Positions 27,901-33,427 of a stretch of 64,000 nt of DNA are shown here, piece after piece. Numbering within the stretch: position 1 is the stretch's first letter; every line of letters starts with the position of its first letter. The notes beneath the pieces were generated by a model that did not search any database, was not told where the DNA came from, and saw only the letters and a list, made by a program, of their open reading frames with translations. The position numbers and the translations under genes were made by a program. The stretch comes from Panulirus ornatus (taxonomy: Eukaryota; Arthropoda; Malacostraca; Decapoda; Palinuridae), in assembly GCF_036320965.1 (NCBI RefSeq), contig NC_092287.1, positions 4,182,297 through 4,246,296 of the forward strand. Reading direction: 5' to 3'.

Positions 27901-30900
27901 AAAACTATCAAAGTCTGAAATGCTGAACAGGTCCAAATTGACAGAAAATATGTTCAGTTCAGAAAAGAGAATGAGTGTTTGAAAGAGGGAGGGAGGCAAA
28001 GTGAGTTGAAATGTGTAAAGTGGAATCATCAGCATTGCAAATGCTTAGAATAATTAGGCTGGTAGTTGCCCTAACCAGCAACTGATACCTTTCTGAAGTT
28101 TCTCCAAACTTCTGAAACTTGGGGCAGGAGTCCCTTGTTCGGTGATCTTTGTGACAGAATGATGGTTGTTAAAATATTGCAGGTATATCGCTTGGTAGTA
28201 ATTTTTGAAGTTCACTAATAAATCTGGCAGGCTGCTGATGTTCCAAAAAATATCTACTATGCAAGATTACTAATGTACTTTTGTTTAAGAACTGTGGTTG
28301 TAGGACAAATCTGAAGTAGTTTACTACAAAGAAGATTCATGCCTCTATTTGGGGCACAATAGAAGTGAGAAAAGGATGGCAGGAGCTTGACTGTATAGAA
28401 TATCTGAACCTCAGTTTAAACACTACTATAATTTCAATATACTGTATATTCATAAAAGTTTTAGAATTTCTAATAATTCACTTACATATACACTCAAGTT
28501 CTGTTTTATCACTTCAAGATTTACTAATCAATATACTTACCTATTTGGACATCAAAATAAGTAATAAGGAAAATTCATATTATATGAAATTGGAGCTGAT
28601 CAAGGGTTTTCATAATTTCACCCATTTCTTTTTCATTACTATCTTGTATTAAACTGGGTATAGTAAATTTGCTATTCTGAACCTGAAAAGATACTGGAAA
28701 TGCAAAATATTAAATAATAATTAATGACGTAAGACTCAATTAACTTACTTCTTTCACCATGAGGTGCCATCCTTTAGTAATCTCTGAATTCCCAGAATCT
28801 GCAAGATAAAACAAAATACTGCTTAACATTAGTGAAATATTTCATTTTCCGTGGAATGTTGTTCACAAATATATTCTCCACATTGTATCAACTTCTACTC
28901 CTTTCACAAAGCTTATATAAAAACTGATTTGAATATTAAACATTGAAGATACTACATGTTTTACTAACACTCTCTTTTTAAAGTAGTTTTAAAAAATCTG
29001 ATGTAGATGTGTTATATAACTGATGGCATGTATCTCCCAAGGTTGATACAACCTACAAATTCTTTATCATGAAACACTGAGATGTACTGGTTACGTATCA
29101 GTAAAACAAAAAATCTGGGACTAAGAAGCTTCTGTAAAATGGATAATTATGTCATGTGGATACTAATATGAATGTCTGACCAAGGATAGCATACAACAAA
29201 ACACCGATAATTAAAATAAATCTCGGCAACTGTTGAAAGTCAGAAGAGAATTTTTGTAGGTTCTGATACTTTTTACTTTTTCAGGTACTTTCTACACGAG
29301 TTTCACCTACTTTTATTAAACTGTATCATTTTTCATTATTACATCCTCTCCTTCCCATATCATCACTTATTTTTGCAATGAAAACAACACAGAACCAGTT
29401 TGAATCGCTTCTGGTAGACACAAGGAATCAACTCATATGCATTTCTTAAAATTCCATATTTCTGTAAACTGAATTAACTTAATCTCAGCTCTCCTAGTTC
29501 TTGTGCCCAGAGAAACTGTACATTAGATGGTTTCATCCCATTCCCATGGAATCAGTTCTGGAGACACTTCCCTCTAAGTCCCAGATCATGCTTTGCTAAT
29601 CTAATGGAAATTTCCATAAAGTAAAAAAACCAATGCAAATCAATGATACTCCGAGCCACCAGATCATGTTTTGATAATCTTATGGTAATCTCTTGTGCAG
29701 GACACAACCTATGCAAATCAATGATACTCCTAGCCACTCATATATGGCAAAAGTCCAGCTTACCTCTGGATCACAATCAACTTTTAATATTAAGAAATTT
29801 TGTTTCGCAATAGTAGTGTAATAATGTTTAGGTAAGAGAGAAATATAATGGTTGAGTGTGATTCAGTACATTGAAGACTCTGTAAAAAGTATCTGATGGA
29901 TACCATTAAAGTATGACTTTCATGCCTCCAGTTTCATCTCATGGGAAAAATCTTATTATGAGCCTAAGGTGGGAATACCCTATATCTGGCAGCAGTCTTC
30001 GAGGTATGATGACATAATACACTACTTAGTTACCTCATGGTACTGCGAGGTGAGGAATGCTACCTCTCCTCATTGTCCTTGTTATTTTCTCGAGTTCACT
30101 TTTGTTCTAGATGATATCTTTTCTCTAACAGTAATCAAACATGGGCCATAAGAAGTTGTCCAAAGATGAAAAGGCCTGCACTCTTGCTGGGAAGCAAAAA
30201 AAAATATCAATGTGCCTACAAACAAGATTTGAAAAATGTTTGGAAAGGGATGAGTTCACCATCTCAACAATTTTTGTCTTTATTCTAACATTAACCTTCT
30301 CTGAAAAACTAGGTCTGGTCAATATAGAGAGACCAGTATAGCGCCTGATAACCTGACATCCCAGAGATGGGTTTTTCCACCTGCTAAATGTGCTCATCAT
30401 CTGCAGGTTTCACTTCCTATACTTGCATGCTGGCAATACGGTAAGATAATAACATTGTCTTCAGTATCTTAAGTTATATCAGTCTTTAATTGAGGTTAGG
30501 CAAGCTTTCCACTGATATATATATACTTGTGTTTCAAATACTTTTACCTCACATCTAACTTCATCTTTATAGCCTTTACATCACTCTAGGTAGATTCTTT
30601 TCTTATCTACAAATCATGCTCTTTTGATTTAACCTTTTACTAATATTCTTAATTAGTAAGTTATTCAACTTTGTCAGTGGTGCCCCTAAACTCGCACCAG
30701 TTTTAGATAAATAAATAAGGTCTTTTGAATAATAATAATAATGAAATAATAATAATGATAATAATCTTATCTGATGGATGGATAAGTCATTAGTCTCATG
30801 ATTAATTACCTTGGAGAGAATTAACATAAATTCACCAAAGTAGTTTGTGTACACACGATAGGAAACACTACGGGACAACAGATGTGACATTTTAGAACGT

Positions 30901-31081
30901 GCAACCACAACCACAGAGCCAAGAAATACACTTATTTTGATGTACATGACGTTTACTCTTAGAACTGGGATACATGTGAATGAAAAACATTCATATATCA
31001 TCTTTGACATTATAGCATATTACTCACATTAAGTTCCCTTGGCACCTCAAGTTTCTGTTCCGCGACCATAACATTGGCCAT
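1..31081 (-). CDS. ASCC3: ASCC3, 5' half of gene (spliced, partial)
   Basis: Activating signal cointegrator 1 complex subunit 3 is a large Ski2/Brr2-like helicase with two cassettes. It works with ASCC2 and TRIP4 in splitting collided ribosomes and with ALKBH3 in alkylation repair. Coding exons on the minus strand: E1 31081-31028 (candidate), K 25487-25366, J 24062-23951, I 23719-23570, H 22507-22400, G 19721-19581, F 16492-16349, E 15581-15467, D 14988-14799, C 10699-10578, B 1028-883, A 201-1 (continues beyond the window). Every join K to A keeps frame with GT-AG borders. The 517 codons of K to A align end to end with the N-terminus of animal ASCC3: PPRLTSFLR near the start, GDDELQNEMFELLG, FIAGMKMALPEG, then NRIQ and CAPTGAGKT (Walker A). 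The length up to Walker A is close to the human protein. The recognition is from memory of the family, but the match is very strong. Confidence 0.95.
202..882 (-). other. ASCC3 intron between exons B and A
   Basis: GT-AG intron of 681 bp, AT-rich. No repeat, RNA gene or internal coding signal was recognised in it. Confidence 0.8.
883..1028 (-). CDS. ASCC3: ASCC3 coding exon B
   Basis: 146 nt. It encodes GFIAGMKMALPEGFTR, then MEEVEIPMSEPPPPEVGAKL and SLDE, ending in phase 0 at GAG|gtaaat. FIAG-K-M-LPEG and the following IP-x-SEP are conserved in ASCC3 just before helicase cassette 1. A 9.5-kb intron separates it from exon C and carries most of the LINE copies of the left part. Confidence 0.95.
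1143..1257 (-). repeat. fragment of old LINE 3' tail (long form)
   Basis: It contains the gaatggataaaggcaagcaa and gtatatgtctgtgtatg signature seen in the long-form tails at 20.76 and 45.3 kb. It is the left half of an older tail, interrupted by the LINE insertion that follows; the right half resumes at 4167. Confidence 0.6.
1270..4154 (-). mobile_element. LINE copy with twin-priming inversion
   Basis: Bases 1270-2868 hold the 3' part of the LINE on the minus strand: poly-T (the A-tail), hairpin module, and an uninterrupted RT/C-terminal ORF (2854-1469) beginning at the MTHGEVPEDW segment. Bases 2869-4154 hold the upstream part on the plus strand, from the endonuclease segment WVKLKVDGER to LFNVCM. 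The two halves meet at adjacent points of the same ORF, and the element is flanked by a 12-bp direct repeat GTATGGGCATTT (1258-1269 and 4155-4166). This is the expected product of twin priming during target-primed reverse transcription. The plus-strand half carries frameshifts near 3137 and 3240 and a stop near 3647. Confidence 0.88.
1469..2854 (-). pseudogene. LINE reverse transcriptase and C-terminal part, open but 5'-truncated
   Basis: 461 codons equal to residues 543-1003 of the intact ORF at 6575-9586, with few differences. It has RT blocks QCGFRSGRGCVDQ, FMDLEKAYDRV (catalytic Asp), LRQGCVMSPWLF and LFADDTALVADS. The endonuclease is missing from this strand because the upstream part was inverted (2869-4154). 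It is the product of an incomplete insertion, not an expressed gene of its own. Confidence 0.85.
4167..4480 (+). repeat. older LINE 3' tail, right half (two hairpin modules)
   Basis: It carries two copies of the tail module: a diverged one near 4215-4255 (ctaccttgctgatgtggga) and a better one near 4420-4470 (ctacctcactaacgcgggag), separated by a gtatgtatatg-rich stretch. It continues the tail interrupted at 1258. Confidence 0.7.
4483..4895 (+). mobile_element. LINE 3' fragment
   Basis: It begins in the LKWFGHMER segment, runs through the ORF end (VVYRG, stop at 4696-4698), the 3'UTR gcgtctggggtaaaccatgg and the hairpin module at 4848-4867, to an A-rich end. It is 5'-truncated. Confidence 0.85.
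4913..5147 (+). mobile_element. SINE-like element, copy 1
   Basis: About 235 bp, non-coding. In order: ggggataggggagaaagaat, gtgtcgtaaaaggcgactaa, gctggaaatcctcccctct-like GC-rich block, a T-rich linker ttgattttccaaa, aggaacagagaagggggcc, then the 3' module gctaccttgctaacgcggga-aatggcgaatagtatg and an A-tail. It lies directly after a (TA)n tract and its tail runs into atatat. Nine copies occur in the window. No convincing polymerase III A and B boxes were seen; ggctggaaatcc is at best a weak B-box resemblance. Confidence 0.82.
5151..5938 (+). mobile_element. duplicate of 3680-4460: LINE fragment fused to old tail
   Basis: The LINE part (5151-5621) runs to LFNVCM and is then joined to the old tail (gtatgggcatttatgtagac) at exactly the same base as at 4155-4166. 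That junction was made by the insertion at 1270-4154, so this segment must be a later copy of the neighbouring locus rather than an independent insertion. It starts after the A-tail of SINE copy 1. Confidence 0.75.
5939..6548 (+). mobile_element. LINE 3' fragment with frameshift
   Basis: It starts at LGALKNVWKSRTLS and is open for about 100 codons, then a lost stretch near 6270 (ggatatgtcagagg in place of ggatatatgtgtcagagg) shifts the frame. The 3'UTR is shortened, and the hairpin module at 6503-6522 is followed by a long A-run and (TA)n. Confidence 0.82.
6549..9778 (+). mobile_element. full-length, apparently intact LINE (RTE-like)
   Basis: About 3.2 kb. The 5' end is near 6569, right after a (TA)n tract, with a repeated gggaaat motif. 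A single ORF follows (6575-9586), then a 190-bp 3'UTR with the hairpin module near 9735-9754 and an A-run from 9769. (TA)n follows on the right as well, so the element sits inside a TA microsatellite. One ORF with endonuclease plus RT and a short 3'UTR resembles the RTE clade, but the clade was not tested. Confidence 0.9.
6575..9586 (+). CDS. LINE ORF: AP-type endonuclease plus reverse transcriptase
   Basis: 1003 residues without interruption. Endonuclease (about 25-270): CLNV (Asn29), LALSETKLKG (Glu58), IIGAYAP (126-131), VMGDLNAKV (Asp165, Asn167), LLDYVLID (Asp233) and GGMSDHYLVEAKVK (Asp260, His261), so the nicking active site looks complete. Linker 280-500 is basic and helical (KRKRQEVKRKVQEVKKR). 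RT (about 510-830): AGLDGIAVEF, NYRGISLLS, QCGFRSGRG, FMDLEKAYDRV (Asp642), LRQGCVMSPWLF, LFADDTALVADS (Asp750, Asp751), FRYLGVDLSADG. C-terminal region 840-1003: YGCEAW, LRTMCGVRWFDR, LKWFGHMER, RRGRPNWRW. It would nick DNA and copy its own RNA at the nick. ATG at 6575 is the first in frame; Met6 is an alternative. It is antisense to ASCC3 inside an intron, so any expression needs its own promoter. Confidence 0.9.
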   Translation: MGNGKMGNRRRSHAGSDHPPRRLRVGCLNVCGCNQDVKKGEIGSMFEERNLDVLALSETKLKGKGEEWFGNVWGVKSGVSERTRAREGVAILLKQELWEYVTECKKVNSRLIWVKLKVDGERWVIIGAYAPGHEKKDHERQVFWEQLNECVSGFDARDRVIVMGDLNAKVSNVAVEGIIGMHGVFSVVNGNGEELVDLCAEKGLMIGNTWFKKRDIHKYTYVSRRDGQRALLDYVLIDRRAKERLLDVNVLRGATGGMSDHYLVEAKVKISKGFQKRGVNVGVKKVVRVSELGKETCVGKYQERLCTEWKKVRTVEVRGVGEEWDVFRESVMDCAKDACGMRRVGGGLFRKGSEWWDEEVRVLVKEKREAFGRFLQGKNAIEWEKYKRKRQEVKRKVQEVKKRANESWGERLSVNFRENKKMFWKEVNRVRKTREQMGTSVKGVNGEVITSSGDVRRRWNEYFEGLLNVSDDRVADIGCFGRGGVQSERVRENDLVNREEVVKALRKMKAGKAAGLDGIAVEFIKKGGDCIVDWLVRLFNVCMTHGEVPEDWRNACIVPLYKGKGDKSECSNYRGISLLSIPGKLYGRVLIERVKACTEHQIGEEQCGFRSGRGCVDQVFALKNVCEKYLEKQMDLYVAFMDLEKAYDRVDRDALWKVLRIYGVGGKLLEAVKSFYRGCKACVRVGREESDWFSVNVGLRQGCVMSPWLFNLFMDGVVREVNARVLERGASMKSVGDERAWEVSQLLFADDTALVADSCEKLQKLVTEFGKVCGRRKLRVNVNKSKVIRYSRVEGQVNWEVSLNGEKLEEVKCFRYLGVDLSADGTMEAEVDHRVGEGAKILGALKNVWKSRTLSRKAKMGMFEGIVVPTMLYGCEAWAMDRVVRRRMDVLEMRCLRTMCGVRWFDRVSNVRVREMCGNKKSVVERAEEGVLKWFGHMERMSEERLTKRIYVSEVEGTRRRGRPNWRWKDGVKKILCDRGLNMQEGERRARNRVNWSDVVYRG
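9790..9938 (+). repeat. second LINE tail module with long A-run
   Basis: (TA)n, then gtatatacatgtgtatgggg, the ggttgggccatttctttc block, the hairpin module at 9858-9877 and an A-run of about 40. It is the remaining 3' end of an older copy into whose tail or TA tract the full-length element at 6549-9778 inserted. Confidence 0.75.
10005..10280 (-). mobile_element. old LINE 3' fragment
   Basis: Bases 10110-10280 match the reverse complement of the ORF end and adjacent 3'UTR (gtataccacatcg, catgttcaggcccc, ccacctctaatttggtctcc). Bases 10012-10060 carry a diverged hairpin module. Diverged and non-coding. Confidence 0.65.
10578..10699 (-). CDS. ASCC3: ASCC3 coding exon C
   Basis: 122 nt; the first base completes Arg from exon D, the last base begins Gly joined to exon B. 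It encodes EAALREASQAYLFKRRDR, later YPFVFDNYNKAKQAA. It matches the vertebrate YPHVYDSQ segment. Acceptor gtttgttcccag, donor CAG|gtgaga. Confidence 0.94.
11155..11420 (+). repeat. left arm of inverted repeat, unknown element
   Basis: It reads gggaactccctcaagggag, then gaactccagtgccact, gtgcctcacccttaatagg, ttccagagactcct and a run of tctacctaatg motifs. The same order occurs on the opposite strand at 12040-12300 and in part on this strand at 11895-12010. No coding potential. Confidence 0.7.
11430..11600 (-). repeat. very old LINE 3'UTR relic
   Basis: It reads like the reverse complement of the long-form tail (caatccacaatcaggctcca, cagacctttc, ggttcagaataccgacagca) but with many changes. 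Confidence 0.5.
11895..12010 (+). repeat. middle partial copy of the same unknown element
   Basis: cccttaatatgccactggtg, ggcaactctagtgcag and ttccagtggctcctac parallel bases 11283-11340 of the left arm. Confidence 0.6.
12040..12300 (-). repeat. right arm of inverted repeat, unknown element
   Basis: Its reverse complement gives ggaactccctaatgagg, gaactccagtgccactca, gtgcctcacccttaacagg and tctacctaatgctcc in the same order as the left arm at 11155-11420. The arms are about 260 bp, separated by about 620 bp. Confidence 0.7.
12418..12700 (+). repeat. roughly 300-bp dispersed repeat, copy A
   Basis: Blocks ggcagggtcagcacatagcg, tagttacgaagaatgag, gaatgccagcag, tgtgggtggggcag, aaactattgaagtgctggct and ccctagtcagtggttactta occur in the same order at 63515-63835. 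It has no ORF and no obvious RNA-gene fold. It is diverged, so old. Confidence 0.65.
12701..13560. other. ASCC3 intron, no recognised element
   Basis: AT-rich intronic sequence with short self-similar phrases (aaaaaccatcttttttcat and aaaaccatcaacttttctta). Nothing else was recognised. Confidence 0.6.
13570..13690 (-). repeat. old LINE 3'UTR relic
   Basis: Diverged reverse complement of the tail: ccaatccacaactaggcccc, gacagcacgtcatccccagt, tactacattgttccaattc. Confidence 0.6.
13990..14345 (+). pseudogene. old LINE fragment (RT C-terminal side)
   Basis: It encodes recognisable but diverged MECFRYSGVDMVADG, VNHRMGEG, AKMGMLVGVVVPMM, matching residues about 812-871 of the intact LINE ORF. It then breaks up. 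Confidence 0.7.
14535..14781 (+). mobile_element. SINE-like element, copy 2, beside exon D splice donor
   Basis: Complete form with ccctggggataggggagaaa start, gtgtcgtagaaggcgactaa block, and 3' module ctacctcgctgaggcgggaa followed by an 18-A tail (14764-14781). The tail ends 15 bp from the donor of ASCC3 exon D, so in the ASCC3 transcript it is a U tract in the first part of the intron. Confidence 0.85.
14799..14988 (-). CDS. ASCC3: ASCC3 coding exon D
   Basis: 190 nt, two bases complete a codon at the start and two are left at the end (AG|gtaaag). It encodes DLETRGVPERPVYSQQVTVM, then a basic run KKARKEEKKILK and FNPETLKAK. The QVT...EK...RKEEK pattern is shared with vertebrate ASCC3. A SINE copy ends only 17 bp beyond the donor, placing an 18-base U tract just inside the intron. 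Confidence 0.94.
15467..15581 (-). CDS. ASCC3: ASCC3 coding exon E
   Basis: 115 nt, starts in phase 0 with MFELLGFERFELIQTLLKHR and ends with one base of a split Asn codon (A|gtaagt). FELLG-xx-xx-LI-xx-LL matches the equivalent vertebrate segment almost residue for residue. Confidence 0.94.
15600..16348. other. ASCC3 intron between exons F and E
   Basis: Mostly unique AT-rich sequence. A diverged hairpin-module relic gatgctacctcacaaagg is visible near 15802-15819. Nothing else was recognised. Confidence 0.6.
16349..16492 (-). CDS. ASCC3: ASCC3 coding exon F
   Basis: 144 nt, phase 0 at both ends. It encodes VAKEVYDKSWIEMEMLKYY and ends SSKGDDELQNE, matching the vertebrate GDELQDE segment. 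The donor is GAG|gtaagc. The intron just upstream (16493-19580) contains a 5'-truncated LINE in antisense. Confidence 0.92.
16642..16662. repeat. (AC)n microsatellite
   Basis: About 10 AC units inside the ASCC3 intron between exons G and F. Confidence 0.9.
17207..19283 (+). mobile_element. LINE copy, 5'-truncated, with target site duplication
   Basis: It starts inside the linker (IEWEMYKRKRQ) and ends in the hairpin module and A-run. It is flanked by the 9-bp direct repeat AAAAAGCAA (17198-17206 and 19284-19292), typical of target-primed insertion. It lies antisense in an ASCC3 intron. Confidence 0.88.
17218..19077 (+). pseudogene. LINE reverse transcriptase ORF, endonuclease missing
   Basis: 619 open codons equal to residues 385-1003 of the intact ORF, with about a dozen residue differences by eye (for example LAADG for LSADG, and EWMSEE for ERMSEE). 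All RT catalytic Asp residues are present. Without the N-terminal endonuclease and a promoter it is a dead copy, but its preservation shows it is young. Confidence 0.85.
19581..19721 (-). CDS. ASCC3: ASCC3 coding exon G
   Basis: 141 nt, phase 0 at both ends, donor AAG|gtttgt (weaker than its neighbours), acceptor tattatggaag. It encodes VGPRAQPPELLPAVKLLDLR and ends LEPVEVEVKKK. It lies between exons H and F, both firmly ASCC3, and the frame is open across all joins. The primary sequence here is poorly conserved. Confidence 0.82.
19740..20130. other. ASCC3 intron between exons H and G, no recognised element
   Basis: Unique-looking AT-rich sequence upstream of a SINE copy. Confidence 0.55.
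20136..20358 (-). mobile_element. SINE-like element, copy 3 (reverse, diverged)
   Basis: Reverse complement carries the start ggggattggagaaaaggaat, the GC-rich block and the 3' module with ttagcaagg...accaagaacagagg. It is more diverged than copies 1, 2, 6, 7 and 9. Confidence 0.75.
20479..20957 (+). mobile_element. LINE 3' end, long-form 3'UTR
   Basis: It begins in the ORF end (aggagggtgaacggcgtgca) and passes VVYRG and gtaaaccatgg. It then carries about 300 bp absent from the young copies (gggcctggatgtg..., cattacacacgacagttaga, a first tail module ctacctcgcgcacatgcggg, gcggggtggcgacagg, a gtatgtatatg-rich stretch) before the usual tail module at about 20945. It is an older subfamily than the intact copy. 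Confidence 0.78.
21400..22060 (-). pseudogene. old LINE fragment (RT region)
   Basis: The reverse complement follows the LINE ORF from the LRQG/SPWLFN region through the ADDTALVADS equivalent to the AKMGM..YGCEA equivalent, with many frameshifts. Landmarks on the plus strand are ccatggtgacatcacacaccc, cttattcacatttaatctta and ccatgcctcacatgcatacag-like blocks. Confidence 0.7.
22400..22507 (-). CDS. ASCC3: ASCC3 coding exon H
   Basis: 108 nt, phase 0 at both ends, acceptor ttttttgcag and donor AAG|gtaaga. It encodes AIRCIADLVSEEDLVEMM and later SSMFGVNIK, corresponding to the vertebrate segment with SQDDL and FGKN. Confidence 0.87.
22628..23540. other. ASCC3 intron between exons I and H
   Basis: AT-rich, with a short catacatacatacacatata stretch near 23300-23345. 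No gene or complete repeat was recognised. Confidence 0.55.
23570..23719 (-). CDS. ASCC3: ASCC3 coding exon I
   Basis: 150 nt, phase 0 at both ends, acceptor gttgacaacag and donor AAG|gtcagt. It encodes VAPELDTRDEAATLLF and then a run ending KLQQMFGDVKPLLLERAHK. The KQMFG-like motif is conserved in ASCC3. This is a helical N-terminal region. Confidence 0.88.
23951..24062 (-). CDS. ASCC3: ASCC3 coding exon J
   Basis: 112 nt; one base completes the split Arg codon from exon K, then 37 codons to the donor CAG|gtaagc. It encodes ESGVTWSRIKSEVECLG... ending YLREVWEVARQ. The GVTW-xx-I motif matches the GLTWKKI segment of vertebrate ASCC3. The N-terminal helical region is involved in ASCC2 binding. 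Confidence 0.88.
24200..24341 (+). mobile_element. SINE-like element, copy 4 (5'-truncated)
   Basis: It starts in the T-run and ttttccaaaagaaggaacag block and ends with ctacctcgctaacgtgggaa, aatggcgaatagt and an A-run. The first half is missing, as expected of truncated reverse transcription. Confidence 0.8.
24342..25360. other. ASCC3 intron between exons K and J
   Basis: AT-rich, about 1 kb, no recognised element. Confidence 0.55.
25366..25487 (-). CDS. ASCC3: ASCC3 coding exon K (N-terminus)
   Basis: 122 nt, starts in phase 0, ends with two bases of a codon (AG|gtaagt). It encodes GPPRLTSFLRLHANVSR and then a charged helix ending KRKERHQRMR. The PRLT...NVS pattern matches the extreme N-terminus of ASCC3, the part known to bind ASCC2. 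Confidence 0.88.
25952..27231 (-). mobile_element. LINE copy, 5'-truncated, sense to ASCC3
   Basis: A-tail (T-run at 25952-25978), hairpin module at 25994-26013 (reverse), a C-run of about 12, then 3'UTR and an open RT ORF from DRDALWKVLRKYGVGG to the C-terminus (27233-26163). It is nearly identical to the intact element. It is truncated inside RT, upstream of LRQGCVMSP. Confidence 0.86.
27237..27410 (-). repeat. old LINE tail and RT scrap
   Basis: Diverged hairpin module (gttagtgaggtagcaccagg) and then, near 27335-27400, a reverse-strand stretch reading like ADDTALVADSLEKLQKLVTE of the LINE RT. Confidence 0.6.
27411..28748. other. ASCC3 intron, mostly unique
   Basis: It includes another diverged module (ggcactacctcactacaaga near 27645) and otherwise AT-rich sequence. 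The 95-codon ORF at 28365-28652 has no recognisable domain and a composition like its surroundings. Confidence 0.5.
28749..28798 (-). CDS. ASCC3: candidate alternative 50-nt exon (L) with start codon, ASCC3
   Basis: The acceptor is preceded by a pyrimidine-rich run ending cttgcag, and the donor is GAA|gtaagt, a near-perfect consensus. Read in the frame of exon K, it offers ATG GTG AAA GAA followed by GGT CCA CCT, so translation could begin here as MVKEGPPRLTS. If E1 is spliced to L, the E1 frame hits TGA immediately after this ATG (overlap ATGGTGA). L may therefore be a 5' leader exon holding the real start, or an alternative exon. No conserved protein sequence supports it. Confidence 0.4.
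28799..31027. other. ASCC3 5' intron, mostly unique
   Basis: AT-rich, with a short (AAT)n-like stretch at 30730-30765. The reverse-strand ORF 31010-30603 has plausible splice borders (cccag before TTCTAAGAG, and AAG|gtaatt) but no recognised homology. It could be a cryptic or alternative exon; not called. Confidence 0.5.
31028..31081 (-). CDS. ASCC3: candidate first coding exon of ASCC3 (E1)
   Basis: ATG at 31081-31079 opens an 18-codon run, MANVMVAEQKLEVPRELN, that ends at a donor AAT|gtgagta. It is in phase 0 and can splice directly to exon K (GGT CCA CCT), giving ...RELNGPPRLTS in frame. The human protein starts only a few residues before the equivalent PRLT, so a first exon near here is expected. 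The transcription start would lie around 31.1 kb. No homology supports these 18 residues themselves, so this is a splice-site and phase argument only. Confidence 0.5.
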
Positions 31082-31458
31082 CAGACGACCTGTTTGGCCA
31101 GTGTTCCTTTAGAATTTTTTTTTTTATATATATATACAAATTCTGTTAAATTTTCCAGCAAAAAGTATGATTATGACTTTAAGATATACTCATAATATCT
31201 TCAATCCTTTTCGGAATCATTTCAATCATTTGCCTATATACAAGGTAAAAGCCAACACATATTCCTAAGGGAACTGACTCAGTTGCACCATGTTGGGGAA
31301 GAATCCTCTTATGTGCAAATATTCAATTTGCAATTTGCATCTGGTTCAATTTGTCACTACTTTCATTCTTCTTCATTGTTTCTGGCGACTGTACTAAGCT
31401 TGTTTGCACTAGTTTTCATCCATAGAGAAATCATTTCAATTTGTAACTTTTTTTTTTT

Positions 31459-32224
31459 TTTTTTTTTTTATACTTTGTCGCTGTCTCCCGCGTTTGCGAG
31501 GTAGCGCAAGGAAACAGACGAAAGAAATGGCCCAACCCCCCCCCCCCATACACATGTACATACACACGTCCACACACGCAAATATACATACCTACACAGC
31601 TTTCCATGGTTTACCCCAGACGCTTCACATGCCTTGATTCAATCCACTGACAGCACGTCAACCCCTGTATACCACATCGCTCCAATTCACTCTATTCCTT
31701 GCCCTCCTTTCACCCTCCTGCATGTTCAGGCCCCGATCACACAAAATCTTTTTCACTCCATCTTTCCACCTCCAATTTGGTCTCCCTCTTCTCCTCGTTC
31801 CCTCCACCTCCGACACATATATCCTCTTGGTCAATCTTTCCTCACTCATTCTCTCCATGTGCCCAAACCATTTCAAAACACCCTCTTCTGCTCTCTCAAC
31901 CACGCTCTTTTTATTTCCACACATCTCTCTTACCCTTACGTTACTTACTCGATCAAACCACCTCACACCACACATTGTCCTCAAACATCTCATTTCCAGC
32001 ACATCCATCCTCCTGCGCACAACTCTATCCATAGCCCACGCCTCGCAACCATACAACATTGTTGGAACCACTATTCCTTCAAACATACCCATTTTTGCTT
32101 TCCGAGATAATGTTCTCGACTTCCACACATTTTTCAAGGCTCCCAAAATTTTCGCCCCCTCCCCCACCCTATGATCCACTTCCGCTTCCATGGTTCCATC
32201 CGCTGACAGATCCACTCCCAGATA
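31459..32224 (-). mobile_element. LINE copy, 5'-truncated (3' quarter)
   Basis: T-run, hairpin module near 31486-31505 (reverse), C-run, 3'UTR, then an open ORF from LSADGTMEAEVDHR to VVYRG (about 183 codons). It is almost identical to the end of the intact element. It lies just upstream of the putative ASCC3 first exon. Confidence 0.87.
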
Positions 32225-32774
32225 TTGTAACTACTTTCAATTATTCTATATGGTTCTACCACTGTGCAAATTTTGTCAAATAATTCTGTTTTCTATCTAC
32301 CGTACCTGTATTTTCTGCACTCACTTATTGTTGCCCCTTATTTTGATTGTATTACGAAGACCAAATTGGATTTAAGTAAAACCATACGTTCTTTACTCGG
32401 TAGGAAAAAAAAAAAATGTTCATCAAACTCGTAACATAAAAGGCACATCCTATAGTCTATCCTGACTGATGATAAAAAGGCTGGCTTTAAACTCTGCGGA
32501 TAGGGTGAGCGGTTTTTTGATGATGCAGTTTTATGTAATGACTATTCATGTTTTCGTGTGTGTAAAGATTCATTGGCAGTTTCTTCTCGATTGTGCCAGT
32601 ACTGGCACAGGTTGGGTGTGTGTGCTCAGGGTGCATTGTGCGGCCTGTATATGACAGCATTATATTGAACTTTGTAGGTGGATGTGTGTTATATTTTTGC
32701 CTAGTGATTCGGATATTACCAACAACAGTTAATGTTTCTAAGACTAATATATAAACAAAAGGCCAAGACACCAT

Positions 32775-33190
32775 GATTGCATATGAGTCATTTGTTATTT
32801 GCTGATGATGCAGCACTGGTGGCACATTAAGGAACTGCAGATGAGTTCGTGTGGAAGATTATGTGTAAGAAGGGAGTTAAGTGTAAATGTGACTAAATGT
32901 GTAAGAAGAAAGTTGAGAGTAAATGTGAATAAAGCAAGGTTATCATGTTTAACATGGTCGAAGGAAAGGTTAGTTGGGGTGTGAGTCTAAATGGAGATAA
33001 CTTGGGGAATGTGAAGTCTCTGATACCTGGTAGTGGACATTAAAGCTAATGGAACAATGGAAGCAAACGCGAATCACAGGGTGGATGGGGGGGGGGGGGG
33101 TTCTGGGAGCGCAGAACAATGTATGGAGAGAACTTTATCAGGGAGGGCAAAAATGGGTATGTTTGAAAATATAAAGGTTCCAACAATAGC
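32775..33190 (+). pseudogene. old LINE fragment (RT catalytic region onward)
   Basis: It encodes SHLLFADDAALVA, then with breaks CVRRKLRVNVNKARLSCLTW and diverged equivalents of DADGTMEA and KAKMGMFE. Several frameshifts and stops. Confidence 0.72.
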
Positions 33191-33235
33191 ATAATGTTTT
33201 TTTTGGCAGGGTCCTGGCAGCCACATGACTAATGA

Positions 33236-33339
33236 GAAAAATAAAAAAGGAACAGAAGGGGGCCAAGTGAGGACATTCCCTCTAAGGCTCAGTCTTCTAA
33301 ATGCTACCTCACAAATGCGGGAAATGGCGAATATGTATG

Positions 33340-33341
<2 letters not shown>
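33236..33341 (+). mobile_element. SINE-like element, copy 5 (5'-truncated)
   Basis: Second half only: aaggaacagaagggggccaa, gctacctcacaaatgcggga and aatggcgaata, running straight into the (TA)n tract. Confidence 0.72.
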
Positions 33342-33418
<77 letters not shown>

Positions 33419-33424
33419 TATATA
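33342..33424. repeat. (TA)n microsatellite
   Basis: About 40 TA units following the tail of SINE copy 5. Confidence 0.95.
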
Positions 33425-33427
33425 AAT

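Noticed and set aside
30603..31010. 135-codon minus-strand ORF with possible splice borders in the ASCC3 5' intron
   Set aside because: No recognisable homology, and it does not join in frame with the firm ASCC3 exons. Not called without transcript data.
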